DNA of 64,000 nucleotides from an uncultured Bacilli bacterium (GCA_944327845.1 CALVHN010000005.1:1-64000), one strand, 5' to 3'. Counted from the stretch's first letter, positions 28,383 through 38,383 are shown. Numbers and translations are program-made. The notes: generated by a model from the sequence alone, not told the origin.

Positions 28383-29769
28383 AAAAGTTGATATAAACAA
28401 TGAAAAATATAATTTTATTGATGATGTTGAATCAATTTTTTCAACTGGTCAAGGCTTGAATGAAGATGTAGTTAGAGCTATTTCAAAAGCAAAAAACGAA
28501 CCTGATTGGATGCTTGAATATCGTTTAAAAAGCTATAATGCATTTAAAAAGATGCCTTTTCCTTCTTTTGGTCCAAATGTTTCAAATCTTAATTTTGATA
28601 GTTATACTTATTTTACTCGTTATGTAAAAGGGGAAAAAGAAAGTTGGGAAGATGTTCCTGAAACTATAAAAAATACCTTCAAAAAGATAGGAATTCCTGA
28701 AGCTGAACAAAAATTTTTATCTGGAGCTGCAACTCAATATGAATCTGAGATGGTATATCATAATATGTTAAAGGAAACTGAAGAAAAAGGTGTTATCTTC
28801 CTTTCAACAGATATGGCGTTAAAGCTTTATCCAGATTTATTTAAAAAATATTTTGGAACTGTTGTTAACTTTGCTGATAATAAATTTTCTGCTTTAAATG
28901 GAGCTTGCTGGTCTGGAGGAAGTTTTATTTATGTTCCAAAAGGAGTAAAAGTAGATAAACCTTTACAGTCCTACTTTAGAATTAATAATCAAAAAACAGG
29001 ACAATTTGAAAGAACATTAATTATTTGTGATGAAGGAAGTGATGTTCATTATATTGAAGGATGCACCGCGCCTATTTATTCAAAAGAATCGTTACATGCT
29101 GCAGTTGTTGAAATTATTGTTTTAAAGAATGCTAAATGTAGATATTCTACTGTTCAAAATTGGTCTAATAATATTGTTAATTTAGTTACAAAGAGAGCTT
29201 TTGTTTATCAAAATGGTTCTATGGATTGGATTGATGGAAATATTGGTTCTCAAATTAATATGAAATATCCAGCATGTGTTTTAAAAGAAGAAGGTGCTAA
29301 AGGTACATGTATATCTATTGCTGTTGCAGGAAAAAATCAATTCCAAGATGCTGGTGCAAGAATGATTCATGAAGCTAGCAATACTTATTCACAAATTATC
29401 TCTAAAAGTATTGTTTCTAATGGTGGAATCGCTAATTATCGTGGTACAGCAAGAATTAAAAAAGATGCTTTTAATTGTAAAAGTCATGTTGAATGTGACA
29501 CTTTAATTTTAGATGAATATTCTAAATCTGATACTATTCCAAAAAACGAGTGTTTAAATAATTCGAGTTTTATTGAACATGAAGCAACAGTTAGTAAAAT
29601 AGATGAAGAGTATTTATTTTATTTAATGTCTCGAGGAATAAAAAAAGAAGAGGCAATTCAAATGATTGTTATGGGATTTATTGAACCATTTTCTAAAGAA
29701 TTACCTATGGAGTATGCAGTTGAATTAAATCAGCTTATTAAAATGGATATGGAAGGAAGCGTTGGTTAA
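28372..29769 (+). CDS. sufB: SufB Fe-S scaffold subunit
   Basis: SufB is the main scaffold subunit for cluster assembly with SufC and SufD. The 465 residues match the family length, with [20 protein letters not shown], the conserved [27 protein letters not shown], and the C-terminal [20 protein letters not shown] followed by [10 protein letters not shown]. The ATG at 28372 is preferred to the in-frame start at 28321, which is inside sufU. Its stop overlaps the mnmG start by one base. Confidence 0.97.
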   Translation: MKNKKVDINNEKYNFIDDVESIFSTGQGLNEDVVRAISKAKNEPDWMLEYRLKSYNAFKKMPFPSFGPNVSNLNFDSYTYFTRYVKGEKESWEDVPETIKNTFKKIGIPEAEQKFLSGAATQYESEMVYHNMLKETEEKGVIFLSTDMALKLYPDLFKKYFGTVVNFADNKFSALNGACWSGGSFIYVPKGVKVDKPLQSYFRINNQKTGQFERTLIICDEGSDVHYIEGCTAPIYSKESLHAAVVEIIVLKNAKCRYSTVQNWSNNIVNLVTKRAFVYQNGSMDWIDGNIGSQINMKYPACVLKEEGAKGTCISIAVAGKNQFQDAGARMIHEASNTYSQIISKSIVSNGGIANYRGTARIKKDAFNCKSHVECDTLILDEYSKSDTIPKNECLNNSSFIEHEATVSKIDEEYLFYLMSRGIKKEEAIQMIVMGFIEPFSKELPMEYAVELNQLIKMDMEGSVG

Positions 29770-31646
29770 TGAATTACGATGTTATTGTAGTTGGTGGAGG
29801 ACATGCAGGCTGTGAAGCTTCTTTAGCCTGTGCAAAATTAAAAGCCAAAACGCTACTTATTTCATTAAATATTAAAATGATGGCAAATATGCCATGCAAT
29901 CCTTCAATTGGTGGTAGTGCAAAAGGAATTGTTGTAAGAGAAATAGATGCTTTAGGTGGGACAATGGGAATTTGTGCTGATCAAGAGTATCTTCAAATGA
30001 AGATGTTAAACACTACTAAAGGGCCAGGTGTTCAATGTTTAAGAGCACAAGCTGATAAAAAAAGATACCCTGCTCACATGCAAGAAATTATTCTTAATCA
30101 AGAGAGTCTCGATGTAATTGAAGGTGAAGTTGTTAAGATTTTACATGATGAGAATAAAATAACTGGCGTTCAACTAAAAGATGGAAGAAAGTTTGAAACA
30201 AAAGCAATAATTTTAGCCACTGGAACGTATATGGAAAGTGAACTTTTAGTTGGTCATACAAAAACTAAAGGTGGACCCGATGGTGAAAAATCTTCAATCG
30301 GTTTATCTTCTTCGCTTCTTGAAATGGGAATTAAACTTCAACGATTAAAAACAGGAACGCCACAAAGAATCGCAAAAGAATCTATCGATTTCTCAAAAAG
30401 TGAAATTCAACTTGGAAATGTTGAAGATCAAGGCTTTTCATATTTATCAACAAATTTTATCAAATTAGAAGATCAAATCCCTTGTTATTTAACTTATACA
30501 ACATCAAAAACACATGAAATAATTAAAGAACATTTATTGGATAGTGCGATGTATGGTGGAATTGTTGAAGGGGTAGGACCAAGATATTGTCCTTCAATTG
30601 AAGATAAAATCGTAAGATTTTCAGATAAACCTCGTCACCAATTATTTTTAGAACCAGAAAGTTACGACACAAATTCAATATATTTACAAGGTTTTTCGAC
30701 CTCAATGCCTAAAGATGTCCAAGAAGAAATGGTTCATTCTTTACCAGGTTTAGAAAACGCAAAAATTTTAAAATATGCTTATGCCATTGAATATGATTCA
30801 ATTGATGAGTTTCAATTTGATTCAAGTTTAATGATAAAAAAATGGCCAGGATTATTTATTAGCGGTCAAATTTGTGGAACAAGTGGTTATGAAGAAGCAG
30901 CTGGCTTAGGATTGATGGCTGGAATTAACGCTTACAGATTTATTAATAATTTATCTCCATTTGTTTTAAAAAGAGATGAAGCATATATCGGTGTAATGAT
31001 CGATGATTTAGTTACAAAAGGCACAAAAGAACCTTATCGTTTATTATCATCAAGAGCTGAGTACCGTCTTTTATTAAGAAGTGATAATGCTGATATAAGA
31101 TTAACAGAATATGGACACGAATTAGGACTTATTGATGAAGAAAGATATAGTAAGTTTAAAAAGAAAAAAGAAACTTTGGATTATTTAAATAAATATTTAG
31201 AAAATATCTATTTAGGAGAAACATCTAAGATTAATAATTACTTACCTGAACTTGGCTTTGAAAAATTAAAAAGTGGCACTTCTGCAAAGAATTTACTTAA
31301 AAGAAATGGAATTTCATTTAAATTTTTAAAACAATTTATTGATCTTCCAAAGAATTTAGAAATTGATAATTTTATTGAAGAAGAGCTTGAAATTATGATT
31401 AAATATGAAGGATATATCGAAGCTCAAAAAAGAGAAGTTTTAAAATTTAGGAAACTTGAAAATATTAAATTATCAAAAGAATTAAACTATTTTGAAATGG
31501 ATGGTCTAGCTTTAGAAGCAAGACAAAAACTTGATCTTATTAAACCAACATCTATCGGACAGGCTTCAAGAATTAGTGGAGTTAATCCTTCAGATATTAA
31601 TTTCTTAGTTTTATATTTAAAGAAGAATAGATTGTATGAAAATTAA
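29769..31646 (+). CDS. mnmG: MnmG (GidA) tRNA uridine-modifying enzyme
   Basis: MnmG is an FAD protein that, with MnmE, makes cmnm5U at tRNA wobble position 34. At 625 residues it is full length. The FAD Rossmann motif is VVVGGGHAGCEASLA at the N terminus. Other family blocks are MPCNPSIGGSAKG, GPRYCPSIEDKI, LFISGQICGTSGYEEAAGLG and SRAEYRLLLRSDNADIRLT. It overlaps sufB by one base and rsmG by 11, so it is translated with the suf genes. Confidence 0.97.
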   Translation: MNYDVIVVGGGHAGCEASLACAKLKAKTLLISLNIKMMANMPCNPSIGGSAKGIVVREIDALGGTMGICADQEYLQMKMLNTTKGPGVQCLRAQADKKRYPAHMQEIILNQESLDVIEGEVVKILHDENKITGVQLKDGRKFETKAIILATGTYMESELLVGHTKTKGGPDGEKSSIGLSSSLLEMGIKLQRLKTGTPQRIAKESIDFSKSEIQLGNVEDQGFSYLSTNFIKLEDQIPCYLTYTTSKTHEIIKEHLLDSAMYGGIVEGVGPRYCPSIEDKIVRFSDKPRHQLFLEPESYDTNSIYLQGFSTSMPKDVQEEMVHSLPGLENAKILKYAYAIEYDSIDEFQFDSSLMIKKWPGLFISGQICGTSGYEEAAGLGLMAGINAYRFINNLSPFVLKRDEAYIGVMIDDLVTKGTKEPYRLLSSRAEYRLLLRSDNADIRLTEYGHELGLIDEERYSKFKKKKETLDYLNKYLENIYLGETSKINNYLPELGFEKLKSGTSAKNLLKRNGISFKFLKQFIDLPKNLEIDNFIEEELEIMIKYEGYIEAQKREVLKFRKLENIKLSKELNYFEMDGLALEARQKLDLIKPTSIGQASRISGVNPSDINFLVLYLKKNRLYEN

Positions 31647-32301
31647 TGAAATTTTATTAAATAAAAAATTAGAAGAATATTATTCATTAGTAATTGAATA
31701 TAACAAAGTAATGAATCTTACTTCAATTACTGAAAAGAATGAGTTTTATGATAAACATTTTTATGATTCTTTATTTATTGATGAAATTTATGATTTTCAA
31801 AATAAAGTAATTATGGATCTTGGAAGTGGAGCAGGTTTTCCTGGAATCCCTCTTGCAATTTGTCATCCTGAAGCAAAATTCTTCTTAGTTGAACCAATTA
31901 AAAAAAGATGTAATTTCTTAACTTTAGTAAAAGAAAAACTTGGTTTAAATAATGTTTATGTTATTAATAAAAGAAGTGAAGATTTAGATGAGACTTTTAA
32001 TGAAAAATTTGATCTTATTTTATCTCGTGCTGTAGCTAAACTTAATATTTTAGTTGAGATTAGTGTGAAATTTTTAAAAATTAATGGCATATTAATCTTT
32101 TCAAAAGGCTTAAATTATCAAGGAGAGATTGATGAAGCTAAGAATGCTTTAGACATTTTAAAATTAAAATATGAAAAGACAATAAAAGCTTACCTGTCAT
32201 TTTCAAATGAAACTAGATTTTATATAATTATTAAAAAATTAGGAAAAACTCCAAGTAATTATCCTCGTAGATTTTCTTTAATTAAGAAAAAACCTTTGTA
32301 A
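31636..32301 (+). CDS. rsmG: RsmG (GidB) 16S rRNA methyltransferase
   Basis: RsmG methylates N7 of G527 in 16S rRNA using SAM. The 221-residue product has VMNLTSITEKNEFYDKHFYD, the SAM loop IMDLGSGAGFPGIPLAI, FFLVEPIKKRCNFL and LILSRAVAKLNILVE. It follows mnmG, the standard order near the origin in Firmicutes. Confidence 0.96.
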   Translation: MKINEILLNKKLEEYYSLVIEYNKVMNLTSITEKNEFYDKHFYDSLFIDEIYDFQNKVIMDLGSGAGFPGIPLAICHPEAKFFLVEPIKKRCNFLTLVKEKLGLNNVYVINKRSEDLDETFNEKFDLILSRAVAKLNILVEISVKFLKINGILIFSKGLNYQGEIDEAKNALDILKLKYEKTIKAYLSFSNETRFYIIIKKLGKTPSNYPRRFSLIKKKPL

Positions 32302-32309
32302 ACTGACTT

Positions 32310-33074
32310 ATGAAAATTATCGCTATTGCTAACCAAAAAGGTGGTGTTGGAAAAACAACTACCGCCATTAATTTAGCTGCCGGACTTGCACTAAATAAAA
32401 GAAAAGTATTATTAATCGATCTTGATCCTCAAGGAAATTCTTCTCGCGGGTTTGGAGTTGATATTACTTTATTAAATAAAACTATTTTTGATGCTTTAAT
32501 TTTAGATACAGATATTAATAAAGTCATACGTAAAACTATGATGAAAAATCTTGATTTAATTCCAGCAAATTTAAAGCTATCTAATTTAGAGAGTGAAATT
32601 AATCTAAAAAGTTTGACACCTTTTTTAACATTAAAAAATGTCTTAAAAAATGTTAAGAAAAATTATGATTATGTTTTAATTGATTGTCCACCTTCTTTAG
32701 GAATTTTATGCATTAATGCTTTAACTGTTTCTACTTCAGTAATAATTCCTGTTCAATGCGAATATTTTGCTCTTGAAGGTGTAGCTCAAATATTAAGTGT
32801 CGTATCACAAGTCAAACAATCATATAACCCTAATTTAGAAATTGAAGGCTTTTTATTAACAATGTTTGAGCAAAGGAGCAAATTAGGAGTTGAAGTTGTC
32901 AATCAAGTTAGAGATTTATTTAGAGAAAATACATTTAAAGATGAAATTCCAAGAAATATCTCGCTTTCTGAAGCTTCTGCAAAAGGAATTCCTGGAATTT
33001 TATATAAACCAACAAGCGCTGGAAGTATAGCTTATATTAATGTTGTAAAAGAGATATTATCGCATGAAAAATGA
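32310..33074 (+). CDS. parA: ParA/Soj chromosome-partitioning ATPase
   Basis: This Walker-type ATPase works with ParB in chromosome segregation and origin control. Its deviant Walker A is [10 protein letters not shown] at residues 8-17; [14 protein letters not shown] and [11 protein letters not shown] follow. The 254 residues match Soj. Its stop codon TGA shows that TGA is a stop in this genome. It overlaps parB by 11 bases. Confidence 0.96.
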   Translation: MKIIAIANQKGGVGKTTTAINLAAGLALNKRKVLLIDLDPQGNSSRGFGVDITLLNKTIFDALILDTDINKVIRKTMMKNLDLIPANLKLSNLESEINLKSLTPFLTLKNVLKNVKKNYDYVLIDCPPSLGILCINALTVSTSVIIPVQCEYFALEGVAQILSVVSQVKQSYNPNLEIEGFLLTMFEQRSKLGVEVVNQVRDLFRENTFKDEIPRNISLSEASAKGIPGILYKPTSAGSIAYINVVKEILSHEK

Positions 33075-33894
33075 GAATAAAATTATAACTTCTAACCTTA
33101 ACGCTTTAATTAAGAAGTTTTCTAAAAACGATGTTATTACTAAAATTGAAAAAAATTATGCTCAAGATAATATTAAAATTTTACCTACATCTTCAATTTT
33201 AGATAATTGGGTATTAAAAGATATCAACTTTAAAGAGGAAGAAATTGATAATATTAAAACTTCTTTAAAAGAAAATGGAATTTATAATCCTTTAATTGTT
33301 AAACCAAAAGGCGATAAATTCGAACTAGTACTTGGAAGAAAAAGATATTTAGCAGCAAAATCATTAGGTATTTTAGAATTACCTGTTTTAATTAGTAATT
33401 TTACTGATGAAGAAATGCTCTTAATTTTATTAGCTGATTCAAGAGAAAGAAAAAACTCTTCATCTTATGAAATAGCAGTTATTTTAAATAATCTTAAAAC
33501 TAAATATAATTATTCAAATAAAGATTTATCGATTATCTTAAAACAATCTGAATCTCAAATATCAAACATAATTACTCTTTTAAAATTGCCAAAAGAAATC
33601 GTCAATAGTTTAATTAGTGGAGAAATATCTTATGGCCATGCTAGATGCCTTGCTAGGATCGAGGATATAGATTTTCAAAATGAATTATTTCAAGAAATTA
33701 TTAAAAAGAAGTTAAGTGTAAGAGAACTTGAAGAAAAGATTAGCACATTTAATAAAAATAATAAAATAAATAAGAACTGCGAGGTTATTGAAAAAAATAA
33801 TGAAATAATTATCAAAATAAAAGATAAAAAAAATAAAACAGAAATTGTAAATTTAATTAAAAATTATTTAAATAATTTAGACATTAAAAAATAA
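33064..33894 (+). CDS. parB: ParB/Spo0J chromosome-partitioning protein
   Basis: ParB is the CTP-dependent clamp that loads at parS and partners ParA. The 276 residues contain the ParB/Srx nuclease-like domain ([20 protein letters not shown], then [11 protein letters not shown]), the diverged box [20 protein letters not shown] in place of ENxQRxxLNPxEEA, the HTH ([20 protein letters not shown]) and [15 protein letters not shown] found no consensus parS in the window. Confidence 0.93.
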   Translation: MKNENKIITSNLNALIKKFSKNDVITKIEKNYAQDNIKILPTSSILDNWVLKDINFKEEEIDNIKTSLKENGIYNPLIVKPKGDKFELVLGRKRYLAAKSLGILELPVLISNFTDEEMLLILLADSRERKNSSSYEIAVILNNLKTKYNYSNKDLSIILKQSESQISNIITLLKLPKEIVNSLISGEISYGHARCLARIEDIDFQNELFQEIIKKKLSVRELEEKISTFNKNNKINKNCEVIEKNNEIIIKIKDKKNKTEIVNLIKNYLNNLDIKK

Positions 33895-33912
33895 AGGTTT
33901 ATTATTAATATA

Positions 33913-34028
33913 ACTTCAGGGAGAGGTGTGATTCCTTACTGGTGGTATACTCCACGAGACTTATTTATAAATAAGTTCGAATTAGTGAAATTCTAATAGC
34001 AACAGTTAAAGTCTGGATGAAAGAAGTA
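33913..34028 (+). ncRNA. FMN riboswitch (RFN element)
   Basis: The conserved blocks appear in order: GGGAGAGGTGTGATTCCTTA, CTGGTGGTATACTCCACGAG, a variable arm, GTGAAATTCTAATAGCAACA, then AGTCTGGATGAAAGAAG. P1 closes as ACTTC (33913-33917) with GAAGT (34024-34028). It precedes the riboflavin transporter gene, its classic position. FMN binding should lower expression of the transporter. Confidence 0.95.
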
Positions 34029-34042
34029 GTTTTTTCCTTGAA

Positions 34043-34062
34043 GGCCTATGGAGGTCTTTTTT
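34043..34062 (+). terminator. FMN riboswitch expression platform
   Basis: AGGCCT pairs with AGGTCT (one G-U) around an ATGG loop, followed directly by a T-run and the ribU ATG at 34064. The 3' arm carries the ribU SD (GGAGG). One hairpin could therefore act both as terminator and as SD sequestrator. Confidence 0.7.
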
Positions 34063-34063
34063 T

Positions 34064-34702
34064 ATGAAATTAACCAAAAAAGAAAGCATCAAGCTTATCG
34101 TTAGTAGTGCCATTTTTGGAGCACTTGCAATAATTTTATATTGTTTTCCTGCTTTACAATTTTCTTTGCCTTTTACACCTACATTTTTAAAAATGCATTT
34201 TGATGAAATTCCAATATTTGTTGCAGGATTCTGTTATGGTCCAATTCCAGTAATTATTATTACTATTGTTAAATTTTTGTTTAAATTGATTCAAGATATT
34301 GGAGAAACTGGTGGAATTGGAGCAACAGCAGATGTTATTTATACCTTAGCTTTTGTTTTACCAGCTGTTTTAATTTATCGAAAACAAAGAAATTTTAAAT
34401 CTGCAATTATAGGTTTATCTATTTCATTAATTTCACAACTGTTATTTTCGTCAGTTATTGGTTTATATACGATATATCCTTTGTTTGGATTTTATTATAA
34501 TCCGCAAGCATCTTCTTATAATGAAGCGATGTTAACAATTGGAGCATTATTTAAAGTTTTAGATCCTAGCATTAATTCGGCAGGTGATCCTAAAGTTATA
34601 TATGAATTTTTAATTCCTTTTAATTTAATAAAAGATGTTATTGTTCTTGCTTTTACATTGATAATTTATAAACCATTAAAAGTATATATTGAAAGAAAAT
34701 AA
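34064..34702 (+). CDS. ribU: RibU riboflavin ECF transporter S component
   Basis: RibU is the riboflavin-binding S subunit of an energy-coupling factor transporter. The 212-residue product has about six membrane segments, starting IVSSAIFGALAIILYCFPAL, with FLKMHFDEIPIFVAGFCYGP and VKFLFKLIQDIGETGGIGAT typical of RibU. The FMN riboswitch in front confirms the substrate class. The ECF ATPases and T subunit are not in this window. Confidence 0.95.
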   Translation: MKLTKKESIKLIVSSAIFGALAIILYCFPALQFSLPFTPTFLKMHFDEIPIFVAGFCYGPIPVIIITIVKFLFKLIQDIGETGGIGATADVIYTLAFVLPAVLIYRKQRNFKSAIIGLSISLISQLLFSSVIGLYTIYPLFGFYYNPQASSYNEAMLTIGALFKVLDPSINSAGDPKVIYEFLIPFNLIKDVIVLAFTLIIYKPLKVYIERK

Positions 34703-34731
34703 AAAAATCTTGCATTTTAGCAAGATTTTTT
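34702..34731. terminator. Bidirectional terminator between ribU and ferredoxin
   Basis: A perfect 12-bp stem, AAAAAATCTTGC and its complement, closes a six-base loop. A-rich and T-rich flanks suit both directions. The two genes converge here. Confidence 0.88.
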
Positions 34732-34737
34732 CAATTC

Positions 34738-34914
34738 TTATTTAGAGATTGCACCAACTGGACAATTTGCAATAGCATCTTCTGCACTTGCTTCGTCAAG
34801 GTCACTAATTACAACAGCTTTTCCATCACCATCAAATTCGAAGGCAGTGTCATATGTGCCAACACAAAGTCCACAACCAATGCAAGTATTTTCATCAACA
34901 GTAAGTCTAACCAT
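34738..34914 (-). CDS. Ferredoxin, single [4Fe-4S] cluster
   Basis: This 58-residue low-potential electron carrier binds one [4Fe-4S] cluster through CIGCGLC and a distant Cys in ANCPVGAI, like Bacillus Fer. It is strongly acidic (FDGDGKAVVISDLDEASAED). I start at the ATG at 34914 (MVRLTVDEN), which has GGAGG eight to nine bases upstream. The longer TTG-started frame begins inside that RBS. Confidence 0.94.
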   Translation of the reverse strand: MVRLTVDENTCIGCGLCVGTYDTAFEFDGDGKAVVISDLDEASAEDAIANCPVGAISK

Positions 34915-34993
34915 TTTTAATTCCTCCAAAACTTAATATTATTATACTTTTTACTTTTTATTTTTCAATAACGTAATGAACAAGAATAATTGT

Positions 34994-34999
34994 TATGAT
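34994..34999 (+). promoter_or_regulatory. -10 element close to a small membrane-protein gene
   Basis: TATGAT lies 11 bases before the ATG at 35011 with no SD in between. It predicts a leader of about five bases at most. No good -35 is seen. Confidence 0.35.
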
Positions 35000-35010
35000 A
35001 AAATACACTC

Positions 35011-35298
35011 ATGGGTAAAAATTCAAAATTAACAAGGATGGAGAAATATTATGAATATCGTAAAAGTATTCAAAAATATGATTTTCTTGATATTGATAGT
35101 GCACCCACAATTAGTAAACCTGAGTATGAAAATCGAAAAATTAAGAACTCATTTAAAAATCGTAGAAATTTTAAAAAAGAGGTAAATATTTTTCATTTAT
35201 ATTTGAAAAAAAGAAGAATTAAAATGTTTTTATACATTTCATTATGTATAATTCTTACAGGTTTATTAATAACCTTAATCGTCATTTTATTTATTTAA
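35011..35298 (+). CDS. Small basic membrane protein of unknown function
   Basis: The 95-residue protein has a basic, Lys/Tyr-rich soluble part (KYYEYRKSIQKYDFLD) and one C-terminal membrane helix (FLYISLCIILTGLLITLIVI), so it should be a tail-anchored single-pass protein with its N terminus in the cytoplasm. I do not recognise a family. It precedes cmk by six bases and is probably in the cmk-der-gpsA operon. Confidence 0.6.
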   Translation: MGKNSKLTRMEKYYEYRKSIQKYDFLDIDSAPTISKPEYENRKIKNSFKNRRNFKKEVNIFHLYLKKRRIKMFLYISLCIILTGLLITLIVILFI

Positions 35299-35304
35299 TT
35301 GTTT

Positions 35305-35994
35305 ATGGTAGAAAAAAAGAATATTTCAATTTCAATTGATGGTCCAAGTGCAAGTGGTAAGTCAACCATCGCAAAAATTTTAGCTAAAAGATTAGGCTAT
35401 ATTTATATCGATACAGGAGCAATGTATCGTGCTTTTACTCTTGCTTGTTTAAATAATGATATTAATTGTGAAGATGAAAAAGCTAGTTGCTCATTAATTG
35501 GAAAGATTGAAATTGGTTTCAATGACTTAAATCATGTCACTTTAAATGGAATTGATGTTGAAAATGAAATAAGAAAAAATAATGTAGCAGATAATGTTTC
35601 TTATATTGCTTCATATAAAGACATAAGATTAGATCTTGTTAATCAACAAAGAAAATTAGCTGAGAATAATAATGTAATAATGGATGGAAGAGATATAGGA
35701 ACATATGTTTTACCTAATGCAAATGTAAAAATATTTCAAATTGCTGATGTAAAAGAAAGAGCAAGAAGAAGATATCTTGAAAATTTAGAAAAAGGCATTC
35801 AAACGACATATGAAGAATGCTTAGCAAATTTAGAAAAACGTGATTACATCGATTCACATCGTTCTTTTTCACCTTTAAAACCTGCTATAGATAGTATTGA
35901 AATAAATACAACAAATCTAGGAATTAATGAAGTAAGCAATATGATAATTGCTTTACTTAAAGAAAGAGGGATAGTAACCAAAAATGAGCAATAA
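35305..35994 (+). CDS. cmk: Cytidylate kinase
   Basis: Cmk phosphorylates CMP and dCMP with ATP. The 229-residue product has the P-loop ISIDGPSASGKSTIAK, YIDTGAMYRAFT, VIMDGRDIGTYVLP and RRRYLENLEKG. The ATG at 35305 is preferred to the TTG at 35299; neither has a clear SD, so translation probably depends on the gene just upstream. It overlaps der by 11 bases. Confidence 0.96.
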   Translation: MVEKKNISISIDGPSASGKSTIAKILAKRLGYIYIDTGAMYRAFTLACLNNDINCEDEKASCSLIGKIEIGFNDLNHVTLNGIDVENEIRKNNVADNVSYIASYKDIRLDLVNQQRKLAENNNVIMDGRDIGTYVLPNANVKIFQIADVKERARRRYLENLEKGIQTTYEECLANLEKRDYIDSHRSFSPLKPAIDSIEINTTNLGINEVSNMIIALLKERGIVTKNEQ

Positions 35995-37294
35995 TTTAGT
36001 TGCCTTAGTTGGTGCTCCAAGTGTCGGAAAATCGACAATTTTTAATCGTATTATTGGAGAAAGAAAATCAATTATTGAAACCCAACGTGGCGTTACAAGA
36101 GATCGAATTTATGCAAAAGCTTCTTGGCTTACTAAAACTTTTAATTGTGTTGATACTGGTGGAATAGAAATTGAAAATCGACCTTTTCAAGAACAAATTA
36201 GGATACAAGCAGAAATTGCAATTGATGAAGCTGATGTAATTATTTTTGTTGTTGATGGTAAAACTGGACTTACAGATGATGATAAACTAGTCGCTTCTAT
36301 TTTATATCGTTCAAAAAAACCTGTTGTTTTAGCAGTTAATAAAATTGATAGTGGTGATTTAAAGAATAATATTTATGAATTTTATTCATTAGGACTCGGA
36401 GATCCAATTGCTGTTAGTGGAGTACATGGTATTGGGATTGGTGATTTACTTGACGAAGTAATTAAAAATTTGCCAGAACAAGATGCTAAAAAAGAAGAAA
36501 GTGATGAAATAGCATTTTCAATAATTGGGAGACCAAATGTTGGTAAATCTAGCTTATATAACGCTTTAATAAAAGAAGAAAGAGTAATAGTTTCAAATAT
36601 TGAAGGAACTACTAGAGATGCAATTGATACTCATTTTATTCATGATGGACAAAAATACTGTATCACTGATACAGCTGGATTAAAAAAGAAAGGCAAAATT
36701 TATGAATCAATCGATAAATATGCCGCAATTAGAAGTTTAAAAGCTATAGAAAATTCTGACATTGCTATTTTAGTTATTGATGGTGATAAAGGAATTACTG
36801 AACAAGATAAACATGTTGTTGGTTATGCGATGGATCAAAAGAAAGCAATAATTATCTGTGTTAATAAACGGGATCTTGTTAAAAAAGATACAAATACCAT
36901 GAATGAATTTAAAAAAGAAATTAGAGCTCATTTTAAATTTTTAGATTATGTTCCAATTATTTTTGTCTCGGCTCTAACACATTTAAGAGTAAAAGATTTA
37001 TTTACTTTAATAAATCAGGTTTATGAATCATATACTTTTACAATTCAAACTTCAGTTTTAAATAATATCTTGCAAGAAGCTCAAATGATGAATGAAACTC
37101 CAGATTTTAATGGAGGAAGATGCAAAATTTACTATGCTCAACAAGTAGGACATAAACCTTTAAGCATTGCTTTATTTTGTAATGATCCTAACTGGATGCA
37201 TTTTTCTTATTTAAGATATTTAGAAAATAAAATTAGAGATACTTTTGAATTAATAGGTTCTCCAATTAACTTTATTTTAAGGAAAAGAAAATAG
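35984..37294 (+). CDS. der: Der (EngA) ribosome-assembly GTPase
   Basis: Der has two tandem GTPase domains and helps assemble the 50S subunit. G domain 1 has GAPSVGKST and DTGG; G domain 2 has GRPNVGKSS, DTAGLKKKGKI and NKRD. A KH-like C-terminal domain follows (GGRCKIYYAQQVG). The 436 residues match the family. G1 of domain 1 reads GAPSVGKS where GRPNVGKS is usual. Confidence 0.97.
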   Translation: MSNNLVALVGAPSVGKSTIFNRIIGERKSIIETQRGVTRDRIYAKASWLTKTFNCVDTGGIEIENRPFQEQIRIQAEIAIDEADVIIFVVDGKTGLTDDDKLVASILYRSKKPVVLAVNKIDSGDLKNNIYEFYSLGLGDPIAVSGVHGIGIGDLLDEVIKNLPEQDAKKEESDEIAFSIIGRPNVGKSSLYNALIKEERVIVSNIEGTTRDAIDTHFIHDGQKYCITDTAGLKKKGKIYESIDKYAAIRSLKAIENSDIAILVIDGDKGITEQDKHVVGYAMDQKKAIIICVNKRDLVKKDTNTMNEFKKEIRAHFKFLDYVPIIFVSALTHLRVKDLFTLINQVYESYTFTIQTSVLNNILQEAQMMNETPDFNGGRCKIYYAQQVGHKPLSIALFCNDPNWMHFSYLRYLENKIRDTFELIGSPINFILRKRK

Positions 37295-37298
37295 AAAC

Positions 37299-38291
37299 AT
37301 GAATTATGGAGTTATTGGAGCTGGAGCGATGGGCTTAGCTTTAGCAAATGTTCTTTTAGATAATAATAAAAATGTCTTAGTTTATGGAAGAAACCCTGCA
37401 AAAGTAAAATATTTAAACGAAAAACATCAATCTGAATATTTAGATAATATTAAATTAAATGAAAAGTTAAAAGTTATTGATTCATTAGAAGAATTACTTA
37501 ATTTTAGCGATGCTTTAATTATCGCTGTACCTTCAAAAGAAGTAAAAAATATAATTAAAGAAATTAATTTAATAATTAAACATAAAGTATTAATTATTAA
37601 TGCTGCAAAAGGATTAGAACATAATTCAAAAATAGGAATGCAAGAACTTATTAAATTAAATTTTAATAAAGATTATTTTTTAGGAGTTGTTTCTTTACTT
37701 GGGCCTGGATTTGCAAAAGAAATTATCAGACGAAATATTACTTTAATATGTGCAGTCAGTGAAGATCTTAATCAAGCTAAATTAATCCAAAATGATTTTT
37801 CAAATGATTATTTTCGAGTATATGTTAGCGATGATGTAATTGGAGCTGAAATTGGTTCAGCTATGAAAAATGCAATTGCAATAGCTAGTGGAATTTTAGC
37901 TGGATTAGGATACGGAGAAAATTCAAAAGCAGCTTTAATTACTCGAGGGCTTGTTGAGATTCAAAGATTAGGAAAAATTTTAGGAGGAAAATCAACAACC
38001 TTTTTAGGATTAACCGGAGTTGGAGATTTAATCTTAACTTGTAACTCATTAAATTCAAGAAATTATTCTATTGGATATGAAATAGGTAAAACTAACGATT
38101 CACTTAAAGCATTAAGTTCAAATCATCTAACAATTGAAGGTTATGATACTGTTAAGGTTTTAAAAGAATTAGCAAACGAAAATGAGATTGAACTCCCTAT
38201 AATTAATGGACTATATCGAGTTTTATATTTAAATGATAAACCTTCTATTGTTATTAATGAATTAATGTCTCGACCTTTAAAAGAAGAATAA
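37299..38291 (+). CDS. gpsA: Glycerol-3-phosphate dehydrogenase [NAD(P)+]
   Basis: GpsA makes sn-glycerol 3-phosphate from dihydroxyacetone phosphate for phospholipid synthesis. The 330 residues include the N-terminal dinucleotide motif GVIGAGAMGLALA, NAAKGLE, LGPGFAKEI, the catalytic Lys region EIGSAMKNAIAIASG and TGVGDLILTC. It follows der by four bases, an order common in Firmicutes. Confidence 0.96.
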   Translation: MNYGVIGAGAMGLALANVLLDNNKNVLVYGRNPAKVKYLNEKHQSEYLDNIKLNEKLKVIDSLEELLNFSDALIIAVPSKEVKNIIKEINLIIKHKVLIINAAKGLEHNSKIGMQELIKLNFNKDYFLGVVSLLGPGFAKEIIRRNITLICAVSEDLNQAKLIQNDFSNDYFRVYVSDDVIGAEIGSAMKNAIAIASGILAGLGYGENSKAALITRGLVEIQRLGKILGGKSTTFLGLTGVGDLILTCNSLNSRNYSIGYEIGKTNDSLKALSSNHLTIEGYDTVKVLKELANENEIELPIINGLYRVLYLNDKPSIVINELMSRPLKEE

Positions 38292-38383
38292 TGCGATGAC
38301 ATCGATATTTTTAAATAAATATTGTTGATAAATTTTATTTTATATGATAGTTTTTTATTAATAAAAGAAAGGGGAAATATAAT

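Noticed and set aside
33064-33074. Possible Mycoplasma-type code (TGA as Trp), suggested by AT richness
   Set aside because: parA ends in TGA exactly where ParA homologues end and parB begins, TGG is used for Trp throughout, and all families are full length with TGA as a stop.
31636-34000. Replication origin or parS near mnmG-rsmG-parAB
   Set aside because: I found no DnaA-box cluster (TTATCCACA-like) and no TGTTTCACGTGAAACA-like parS, so only the gene order hints at origin proximity.
34713-34731. GCAAGATTTT near ribU as another dispersed repeat copy
   Set aside because: It is one arm of a perfect terminator stem and lacks the T-run/A-run box and spacer.
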